A stretch of DNA of 64,000 nucleotides from Haberlea rhodopensis (lineage: Eukaryota > Streptophyta > Magnoliopsida > Lamiales > Gesneriaceae), in the NCBI GenBank assembly GCA_907163345.1, contig CAJQUN010000514.1, positions 62,001-126,000 of the forward strand, written 5' to 3'. Position 1 is the stretch's first letter, and each line of letters begins with the position of its first letter. The translations under genes were made by a program, and so were the position numbers. The notes beneath the pieces were generated by a model. That model was given only the letters and a program-made list of their open reading frames with translations. It had not been told where the DNA came from and did not search any database. Shown here one piece after another: positions 46,690 through 55,935 of this stretch.

Positions 46690-48035
46690 CTCTCTTTTTC
46701 AGTTGTCCAAATTTGCTTGTTCCTTCGGTTCTTCATTGTATCACTTGGTAGTGTCCCTTATCCCTTGAATTCATCCATGAATCAATGTTGCAAGTTGCCC
46801 CACTTGTACTTCCAAGTTCTTAATCGATGCATCCGGATTTTGCATCCTAGTTTTTGTCGATGATATGAACTTGGTCAAAATCTCCTCCATACTCTGCTTA
46901 GGTGCATATTCCGTTGGTGGCTGTGGGTTCAACACGTTATTTTGGTTGGACCATTGCAGATTTGGATGATTCCTCCATCCCGGGTTGCAAGTGTTCGAGT
47001 AAGGATTATTGGGCTGCCTGTTTCTTACAAAGTTAGCAAATTCATTAGGCTAAGTAAATATATTACCTGCCTGGCATTTGACGCTTGGATGATTGCTTCC
47101 ACATAAATCACAAATGATAACTTGAGCTTGCATTGCTGTCATGCTCAAGCTATCAATCTTTTTGTTCAATGCTTCTATCTGAGCTGAAATTGCAGTGATG
47201 TCATCAACCTGATGAATTCCACTTGGTTTCTTTGGCACATTCCTCTCTGATTGCCATTGATAGCTATTAGAAGTCATCTCATCCAAAAGTTCATAGGCTT
47301 CTTCCGGCGTTTTTCGCATAATGGATCCTCCTGAGGCTGCATCTATCATAGAACGGTCAGCAGAAAATAAACCGTTATAAAAAGTTTGTACCTGGAGCCA
47401 AACAGGAAGACCATGATGTGGGCATCTCCTAAGTAAGTCCTTGAACCGATCTCACGCCTCATATAAAGATTCAGGATCATATTGTCCAAATGTGGTGATA
47501 TCGTTTCGCATCTTCGCAGTTTTGGAAGGAGGGAAATATTTAGACAGGAAAGCTTGTGTCATCCCCTCCCAAGTAGTAATGGATCCTGCAGGTAAAGAAT
47601 TTAACCAAGATTTAGGCTTATCTTTCAATGAAAATAGGAATAAACGTAACCTGATGGCGTCATCAGTAACACCATTGAGTTTGAATGTGTACAAATCTCC
47701 AAGAAGTTGGAGATATGAGCATTTGGGTCATCAGTGGTTACTCCCCCAAACTGTACTGAATGATGGATCATTTGAATAATTGCAGGCTTTATCTCAGAGT
47801 TATTAGCTTGAATACTTGGCCTCATTATGCTTGACAGTGATCCATGGAAACCTGGTTGTGCAAAGTCCATCACAGATCTTGGATTCGGTGCTTGATCCTC
47901 ATTCCATTCCTTATTATCTCCGCCTCCTTCTTGATTGTTGTCCTCCATCGTTCGAGCTTCCCGTAATCTCCTAAGACAAGTTCGCTCAATTTCTGGGTCA
48001 ATAGGCTCGAGTATGGGCTGGTTGCTCCTTAGCAT
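46690..48035 (-). pseudogene. gag of element F (Athila-type, broken)
   Basis: The minus-strand start near 48035 reads PIDPEIERTCLRRLREART, homologous to the D' Gag start. A frameshift near 47700 moves to 47694-47452, which holds FLFSLKDKPKSWLNSLPAGS and TTWEGMTQAFLSKYFP. A TGA replaces a sense codon at 47452. The same frame continues to about 47050 (MIDAASGGSIMRKTPEEAYE, then a CX2CX4HX4C-like CDLCGSNHPSVKC), and another stop precedes a tail to about 46690 with coiled-coil character (IKNLEVQVGQLA). It packages RNA in Athila-type elements; here it is inactive. Confidence 0.9.
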
Positions 48036-48181
48036 GCACCAAGAAGATGACTACCTGTACAGATCAACCAAAAAGAGAAAAACAAATGTAGTACCAAGTA
48101 ACCAAAATAAAAAACAAACAAAATACAAAAAGAATGGCTAAATTACAATTAACTAATCTCGTATGATATTATACAAATTAG

Positions 48182-48199
48182 TCCCCGGCAACGGCGCCA
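48182..48199 (-). promoter_or_regulatory. Primer-binding site of F (tRNA-Asp)
   Basis: On the minus strand TGGCGCCGTTGCCGGGGA lies 6 bp from the LTR end. It is complementary to the 3' end of plant tRNA-Asp, the usual Athila-group primer. Confidence 0.93.
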
Positions 48200-48205
48200 A
48201 AAACT

Positions 48206-49660
48206 TGATCGCTATTTATTTGAACAATAAAATATCAGAGTGTAGCGCGATTTAACCGCAAGTGCACGGTGTCAAGTTTTAGTATAATGATGTAAAAGTA
48301 GGGATGTCGTACCCACAGGGATTAACGTATAAGTACCAAATAAAATTAGATAAATTATATTTAGTCTACGAAATATAGGAATAATTAACCAAACAAAATA
48401 AATACTTAAAATCTGAAATCTAAATCAACTACTTTGAAAAAGCGAAGGAATGCCACTCGAGAAATTTATCAAGACATCGATTCACTTGTGTTATCGTCAA
48501 TGATTTGTTTGTGAGAATGATTACTATTCAATTAATTCTTCAGGTGACGGGTTCCCTTAAATATTCAATATACTTTCTCAAGCTATATTGAAATTAATAT
48601 AAATTTGAAATAAGTAACTTTCATTCACTTAATTACCAAATTGATATTGCATAAATCTTCATGAAAACCTCTAACGTTAGATCTTCCAATCTAAAGTTAT
48701 CACGTATGTGATTTCATCTCTCGATCTCAATCTTGAACATACAACATGATTTACTATAGCGTATTATAATTTAATCTCTCAATCTAAACTATAATTCTCA
48801 CAAATCAATCAAAGTTAGCAAAGCTTTGAAAGCATTATGATTGTAAATCATGCACAAAAGAATCAATCCAATAAAGAACATTCAAATCGTCAACTCAAAC
48901 ACAAGTTCAGTTAATGTTTAAATCAAAATAACAAGATGTAAAAGTGTTCCTCAACCAAATCCACATCATGAATTCTAAAATAATCAACAAAACAAAAGTT
49001 TAGAAGTACGGTAAACGATAGGAGTCGATTCCCTGCGTTGCAACGTATCTTCTTTTCTTGCTTCCTTCCTTGCACTTCAATGATTTTCCTTAAGGTTGTT
49101 GGATGTTAGAGGAGGATGAAAAGATGCTATGTATTGTGTAATATGATGTTCAACAACCAATTTTTGTGCCCTAGGTCTGATATATATAGGAGAGGAGGTG
49201 AATGAAAGTGTTCTCAATGGACCAAACTCAAAAATGTATTTTTTTTCCACAGAACTCCGTTGGCTGATCGATCGAGCAAAGTAGCTCGATCGATCGAGCA
49301 CTCGATATTCTCGTTCATGAAATTTTTTGACATGCTCGATCGATCGAGCTCTTCTACCGATCGATCGAGCAACATTCCTTTTTATTGGCCAAATTCTCTG
49401 CCTCACTTGATCGATCGAGCACTCCTTCTCGATCGATCGAGCATGCTCGATCGATAGAGCATGTGAATTTCACATTTCTTCGTTCATTGCCTAGATTTGG
49501 TCTTTTTTCATCATTCTAGCTCATTTTCCACTTCCATGTATTTTCACCTAGATTCTTGAAACAAAACAAATATATACCAAAAAGCGTAAAATCGTCAAGG
49601 AATCAGCATGAAAATCAATATAAAACTATAGCAAAATAAGTGTAAAATTCACACTTATCA
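48206..49660 (-). repeat. 5' LTR of F
   Basis: 1455 bp, minus strand, TGATAAGTGT to AGCGATCA. It is nearly identical to 40643-42086 apart from indels, including an extra palindrome unit. Confidence 0.94.
49264..49460. repeat. GATCGATC palindrome array, 5' LTR of F (7 units)
   Basis: Cores start at 49266, 49288, 49338, 49359, 49409, 49431 and 49449: three pairs spaced 22, 21 and 22 bp plus one extra unit (GATCGATAGAGC) inside a CATGCTC...GAGCATG palindrome absent from the other LTR. Confidence 0.93.
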
Positions 49661-49665
49661 CTTGT

Positions 49666-49827
49666 TAATGTTTATGTGATTTTGAGTGGAAAAGCTTGAC
49701 ATGAGCTTTGATATGGGGAAAATGAAATGTATTATGATGTTTATGTGTTTAGTAGTTGAAATATTGAAAGTATATAATGTGATGTGTTTATGGAAGGGGA
49801 AGTATGCATAAAATGAAAGTTTCTCGA
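49666..49827 (+). repeat. LTR fragment H, piece 2
   Basis: Continuation of H after the F insertion (F right TSD is 49661-49665), up to the insertion of element B. AT-rich, no coding sequence. The last five bases, ctcga, match the five after B (ctcgc) at four positions. Confidence 0.7.
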
Positions 49828-51314
49828 TGTAAGGACCCTCGTGCCCTTAACCCGTTATTAGTGTATTAATCCATGCCATTAGTGCATACAATCATACATG
49901 TAGGGGAAAAACCACTTATCATCATAGCCAATCATGCATGTTACATTATTTCATATAATGTCTAGTTTTCCCCAACCAAGTCCACATACATCTCATGCAC
50001 CAATATAATACACTAACTTGTTCTCAGTTCATTTAGCAATTCAGTAAATAATTGTATGCCACTCATAAATGAAGAGAGAAAGGCCCTTGCCTTTTTATAC
50101 ATGCCATATACACTTAATAGTGCTCACATACGAGCATCAAATAGGTATGCGTGTATCAAACGTATAAAATACGGTGCTCAATATCGTCACTCGTATTCCG
50201 ATCCCTGGTAGCACCTCCAATCCATAGCTCGAGCTCATCATCTCCAAAGCCATCGATGTACCTAATCACCTGCCCCAACAGAGACAGCCCCCACACGGGG
50301 TGAGCATACCCATATCCCAAATCCCATAATCAAAATAATACAATTCATAATTTACAAAAATGTAAATGCTATGAAATATAATAGATGCTCCCTGGATGGC
50401 ATCATCCTCATCCGGGATTCCCTGTACTGTCCATGTTCTCAAAATATCTGAAACCATCAAATTCTCAAATGCCAGTTAATCATAATATTGATTAACAAAT
50501 CCATTTGCCACATACCGATATCATCATCAATAATGTCAAATCATTAACAATGATTACAAATATCCCAAATATCTCATTTATGGTTCCATAATTCTATTTC
50601 ATTGCTCGCTCTACAATAGCGGCATTTCATTCTCACACATGCTCAACAGCAGAGGCGTCATAACCGATGTTCGCTCAAAGGCGACAACATCCCAACCATT
50701 GCTCGCTCAAAAGCGGCACCATTTCCCATTGCATATATGTATCCACTTGTAGCAATTACCATAAACCATGTATTTCAATATCCGGTTATTGCTAACACCA
50801 ACTACCATGCATTTTCATATACAATTATTGCAATACAGTGTACCATGCACTCAACAATTACAATTATAATAAAGGGCTATGCTCGTACGTCATACGTACC
50901 TTATGATTCCGTAGTTCGGGTCCAACCTTGCTTGAGTCCCACGACCCGATGAGTTAAGTGCTAACATGCAAATAACTCCCAATTAAACATAGGCATGCAA
51001 TCACGTGCACAAGCACGTTCACAACCTCCAAACCTATCGTCCATCCATGACGATTACCAAAAATAAAAGCCCCCCGGCTAAGCATGCTTAATACCCAAAA
51101 TATTCCATTTTATATGTTCAAAAGATAGCCAGAAACCCAACCGAGAATTCCGTTTAATTAACTTTGGCTCCAACCAATCCATTTTAAAAGTATAGCATTC
51201 TCATTGGAATGTAGACATTGCCCCGGAGACGGGCCACTCAAACCTCGATTCCAAAATCCCGACATTTTTTTCCAAAATTTCAAAAACACAACCTTACGGG
51301 CGGCGATCGATCGC
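49828..51314 (-). repeat. 3' LTR of B, truncated
   Basis: Matches 55936-57438 closely, including the AAGGTACGTA block (minus, 50902-50893) followed by ACGTACGAGCA. It stops inside the first GCGATCGATCGC unit at 51314. The other 934 bp of the LTR (equivalent of 57439-58372) are missing and replaced by internal repeats. Confidence 0.9.
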
Positions 51315-51544
51315 TTCAACATTTGGCGGCAAAGCATTAAAATCATCACTCCCACATATACAACCACAATGAGTGTATTTTAATGAACCTCGCTCAAATA
51401 CGACATGCGGCAACACCCTCGCTTCAACATTTGGCGGCAAAGCATTAAAATCATCACTCCCACATATACAACTACAATGAGTGTATTTTAATGCACCTCG
51501 CTCAAATACGACATGGGGCAACACCCTCGCTTCAACATTTGGCG
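51315..51544. repeat. CGCTTCAACATTTGGCGG tandem units in B
   Basis: Two full copies and part of a third of a unit of about 110 bp: CGCTTCAACATTTGGCGGC, AAAGCATTAAAATCATCACT, an ACATATACAAC section, GAGTGTATTTTAATG and CTCGCTCAAATACGACATG. The same unit recurs at about 55139-55460. Confidence 0.85.
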
Positions 51545-51614
51545 GCAAAGCATTAAAATCATCACTCCAATATATATATATATATATATTGGAGTGATGA
51601 TTTTAATGCTTTGC
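51545..51614. repeat. 70-bp perfect palindrome in B
   Basis: Left arm GCAAAGCATTAAAATCATCA, then CTCCA, then an (AT)n centre, then the exact reverse complement; the centre is between 51579 and 51580. The uninverted version of the left arm, followed by (AT)n and different DNA, occurs at 55431-55480. This looks like a fold-back junction; an assembly artefact is also possible. Confidence 0.9.
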
Positions 51615-52117
51615 ACGGCGTACTCCATGTATCGCCGAGACCACACAATCCAAACGGATCTATATCGCGGAATCATGAACATGTCATGAACGACATTTTA
51701 ACCGCGAGGACACTGACCCCGCACCAAAATTCGGAATGGAGTAAACCACCCCAAACCATCACAACCGTAAAAGAACGTCAGCATACTCCCAATGCTAACC
51801 GTCTCAAAAGCAATTAGCCCAAACCTAACTGCAAATCAAATGAATCATATATATATATTGGAGTGATGATTTTAATGCTTTGCACGGCGTACTCCATGTA
51901 TCGCCGAGACCACACAATCCAAACGGATCTATATCGCGGAATCATGAACATGTCATGAACGACATTTTAACCGCGAGGACACTGACCCCGCACCAAAATT
52001 CGGAATGGAGTAAACCACCCCAAACCATCACAACCGTAAAAGAACGTCAGCATACTCCCAATGCTAACCGTCTCAAAAGCAATTAGCCCAAACCTAACTG
52101 CAAATCAAATGAATCAT
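51580..52117 (+). repeat. Exact 269-bp tandem duplication in B
   Basis: 51580-51848 and 51849-52117 read the same base for base apart from the length of the leading (TA) run. Each copy begins with TATATATATTGGAGTGATGA and contains the same 68-codon open frame (51611-51817 and 51880-52086), which matches no family I know. Confidence 0.9.
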
Positions 52118-54400
52118 CCGTGATTCCAAATTAGATATCGCTTCAATGATATCTTAGTGATTTAGCCTACGATGTTAACCATACATCATTACCAAGGAAA
52201 CCACCAGTACACTACAATGTACTCATACCACATCCGGCTTCCGCTTTCCAAGTCCATCTCCATCAAAGGGGTAGTTGCACCACATTGCAACACAGATTGG
52301 GCCACAACACGGCTCCGATCAATACGAAACACATCTCCAAAGATGTCTACAACCGCGTGTTCCAAGAAATCACATCTTGGTCCGAACACACTATCGAGAC
52401 TCCACAAGGTCTCAAGTTCTCGAAAGGACATGCAAGAACAATCGATTGCATTCCCGCCACACGTGTCAATCACGACACTAAACAAATCTGAATCCTGGAC
52501 ATCCCTCGTTTATCCTGGGATTCAACAATCCTAAAACAGGGAGGCTATCGAATTGACCAGCAAGGATTACTATGGTGCCAAAACACCTCCTCAGGGGAAG
52601 TCAACCGGACCTCACGATTATTCCTCAGAATACATCGTGCCATCGAGATTACCAATCTCAAGGTGCCACAATCTCTCACAGAGATTCACAAACCAAGCGT
52701 ACTAATCCGATACTCAACAAGTACCAAAACTCGGGCATTCGTACACACATACATGCCCAAGTACCTACACAACATGCATACTCAATGCAATAGGCTTGGG
52801 TATCTCCAATGTCCAAAGTCCCAAAATCAACTGTCAATCTCCAGCTATTCTCACCTCGCAAAGATTAATGATTGACAGACAAACGGTCAATGGCGTGATC
52901 CCAACATCAACACCTCACAAACCGACTCATTGAATCTCCCAAAGATTCCCAATCGATAGGTAAATACTACCTTCCTCACAAGGGAAAACGTCATGGACAC
53001 ATGACCCTCCAACCTCGAACCAACATTCGGAAAATTGGATATATTTATTGCCAAAACATATCCCAGAACCAAAAATACGCAACTGGTTCAGAATAGTGCA
53101 TCAAACCACTATTACCAAATCGAAACCCGTATACGCCATGTATACTCAAACTAACGATGCTATGTACTAATGTCATAGTACTCCACAATCTCGAGCATTA
53201 CCTCGGAGGCGTCTCCTCGAACGTCTCACCGGAAGTACGAAGCCATCACCTAGTCCAACACTAGTGGGGCTTACCCCGGTTGATTCACAATCAAACCTCT
53301 ACCAATACCAGCTGTCTCCATGACAGTACAATCCAATCTCTCCAAGAGATAAAATCAATATAGTAGTGTTACCCCACTAGCTATATCCTACAAATCCAAT
53401 TGTGACTCCCATTGCATTCCATATGCAAGGATGCTCAACTAGAGCTAACAACGACCTGTTGACACTAGTGTTGGTACTACCAACAAAATTGAGCTGTCCA
53501 AGTACAAGTCCCTCAAAACAATAGACGCATAAACATTCCCGTGGGGTATTCCCTGCCTCAAACATCATGCCACATAGACTACAAGAGTCCCCCATAAGTT
53601 CTCATCGTATCATCATAGGATTCACCGAACTCGGTCCCAACGTGTAGTATAATTGCCACACAAGCACACTATAACACTGCTACAATACCTGGCTAGCAAA
53701 ACGTTGCCTCCATAGGCTTATACCAAGCCTACCAACGTATCATACGTTCCACCCCGGTACACCATACCGTAATATCCATTACAGTAGTGGGTCATCACCC
53801 AATAATTCTCTAATACCAATGCACGAAGGACATCCCGATGTCCTTGCTCAACCACAAAGCAATCCTAATTCCGTAGGATTTATTCCACATCCTCAGGGGT
53901 GGATGTGATCATGTCTACCACATGTCACCTCGGCATAAGCAAGTAGTTTCCTCAACAACTACTCCTATTACCAATCATTTGGCCATAGCCATTCCAACGA
54001 GTATACCCAAAGGTACTACTACTCGACAATTATTTACCTCTATTGCATGATGCGGTACACTCACCGGTGCAATGCATCCAATAATCCATCGAGCAGGCCT
54101 TCTCGGCATAAAGGTCTCGTCAACTAATGATCCAGACATTACCACGTGTTCACCATTGGCACATCAAACCATACGACTAAATACATATACATAAATGTAT
54201 TATTCATCGAAACGACGCTACGCCTCTACATAGACATCCACTACGTCATCGTCATCTCTTGACTGTACCTGTCAACATATGACATTCAAAATAACTTCGT
54301 CAACTCGTGACGGTACATATCGAAACACGGCATCCATAGCCTCATCGTCAAACACATGACGGTATATGTATGTCAATGCATATCATCCACAATAATGCTA
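52118..54400. other. Internal region of B without recognisable genes
   Basis: I read both strands and saw no zinc knuckle, retropepsin, RT or integrase motif. The longest ORFs (52172-52534 plus, 52189-52485 minus) overlap each other and look like chance. From about 54270 CATCGTC and GGTATA-type short motifs begin and lead into the 56-bp repeats. It could be decayed pol beyond recognition or unrelated captured DNA. Confidence 0.6.
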
Positions 54401-54479
54401 ATAAAATAGTAATATGCCATACCTCATCGCTAACAATATAGCGGCATACATGTCTCCGTCGTCCAACAGTGGCACGCAA

Positions 54480-55035
54480 TCAGCACCCATCGCTCGTAGG
54501 CGGCATAATCCAGTGCTACGTACATAGCGGTATAACCCATCGCTATAGAATCAGTGGCATGATCCCTCGCCATAGAGTCAGCGGCATAAAACATCGCTAT
54601 AAATATACGGCGGTATGAACCATCGCCAAAGAGGTAACGGAATGACCCATCGTTATATAATACCCGGCGGTATGAACCATCGCCATAGATGTAGCGGAAT
54701 GTACCATCGCTATGTAATATATGGCGGCATGAACCATCGCCATAGAATAGCGGAATAAACCATCACTATGAATATCTGGCGGCATAAACCATCGTCAATA
54801 GAATAGCGGAATGAACCATCGCTATGAATACCCGGCGGCATAAACCATCGCCAATAGAATAGCGGAATGAACCATCGATATGAATACCCGACGGCATGAA
54901 CCATCGCCAATAGAATAGCGGAATGAACAATCGCTATGAATACCCGGCGGCATAAAACATCGCCAATAGATAGCGGAATGAACCATCGCTATGAATACAC
55001 AGCGGTATGAACCATCGCCAATAGAATAGTGGATC
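54480..55035. repeat. 56-bp tandem repeat array in B
   Basis: About ten imperfect units of roughly 56 bp built from CCATCGCTATGAATACCCGG, CGGCATAAACCATCGCCAAT and AGAATAGCGGAATGAA; three adjacent units at 54759-54926 are nearly identical. Minus-strand ORFs across it (54597-54910) translate into repeating MAMVHA-type peptides and are by-products. Confidence 0.88.
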
Positions 55036-55480
55036 CCTAGTCTTGTTACGGTAGTGTATTTTAATGCACCTCGCTTGTCATGAACGCTGCACTAATACCC
55101 TTCGCTTCGACATATTAGCGGCATAGAATAACCTCGCTCAAATGCGACATGCGGCAAAACCCTCGCTTCAACATTTGGCGGCAAATATTCTTTCCTCGCT
55201 ACGATATGACAGCGGCAAGTATTCTATCATCACGTCAAGTGACAGCGGCAAAGCATTTAAAATCATCACTCATCCATAACAACGACTCATGGGACATTCA
55301 CAAAGCATTCCATTTATACCTGCAACACAATGCATATTCCATATCCCAATATACATCACCATGAGTGTATTTTAATGCACCTCGCTCAAATACGACATGC
55401 GGCAACACCCTCGCTTCAACATTTGGCGGCAAAGCATTAAAATCATCACTCCAATATATATATATATATATATATGCAAC
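55036..55480. repeat. Second block of CGCTTCAACATTTGGCGG-type repeats in B
   Basis: Units alternating CCTCGCT(T/C)... and ...GCGGCAAA(G/T) recur with 25-60 bp spacing, ending in ATCATCACTCCAATATATAT and an (AT)n run at 55452-55476. It is the likely source or sister of the block at 51315-51544. Confidence 0.8.
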
Positions 55481-55920
55481 CATAATGCATAATCCATGTT
55501 GTATATAAAATGCAGGTTACCGTTTCGTGTCTTTCAACCCTGGCCTTAGCCTCATGTCATAGTGTCCCTATAGGAACAATCGCAACCCATGAGCACATAA
55601 TAATCCATATTCACCACGATATGATTATAATAAGTAATGCATAAACCATGAGTACAAAGTACTTCATGTATCCCAATGCATTTCAAAGTGCTCCCTTTGG
55701 TTGTCCATGTGCTACAACTCACAATCATAATCAACAGATTATATTATGATTCCATAGATGTCATGACAATAACTATTCCACTATGATCACATATCATAAA
55801 TGCACATAAGCAAAATAGTTGTGTCACACAGCACTAAGTACCATCATGCATATTTATGTGCTACTCATTTCCATTAATATGATTCTAGGCCCTCAACAGC
55901 CCCAAAAGAGAAAACCACCG
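55481..55920. other. Non-coding leader side of B
   Basis: AT-rich, no gene visible. On the minus strand it follows the primer-binding site, so it would be the untranslated leader of the element. Confidence 0.6.
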
Positions 55921-55931
55921 GTCTGATACCA
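55921..55931 (-). promoter_or_regulatory. Primer-binding site of B (Met-type)
   Basis: On the minus strand TGGTATCAGAC lies 4 bp (TTAG) inside the 5' LTR end. It matches the Met primer for the first ten bases, then diverges. It sets the element's orientation as minus. Confidence 0.85.
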
Positions 55932-55935
55932 CTAA

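Larger units (their letters stand above)
40643..49660 (-). mobile_element. Element F: non-autonomous Athila-like element with gag and an accessory ORF
   Basis: Complete ends with a perfect TSD cttgt (40638-40642 and 49661-49665). 5' LTR 49660-48206, tRNA-Asp primer site, broken gag, a palindrome array, an accessory ORF, non-coding 3' region, polypurine tract and 3' LTR 42086-40643 (1455 and 1444 bp). No protease, RT, RNase H or integrase can be found, so it would depend on other elements. Solo LTR G is nested inside. The LTRs are very similar, with small indels. Confidence 0.92.

Noticed and set aside
51611..52086. Two identical 68-codon ORFs as a duplicated gene
   Set aside because: Identity comes from the 269-bp DNA duplication; the peptide has no recognisable features.
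52172..52534. 120-codon plus-strand ORF in B
   Set aside because: A 98-codon ORF overlaps it on the other strand; neither matches a retrotransposon domain or a known family.
54597..54910. Repeating MAMVHA-type protein
   Set aside because: By-product of the 56-bp tandem repeat; its period is not a multiple of three, so frames drift.
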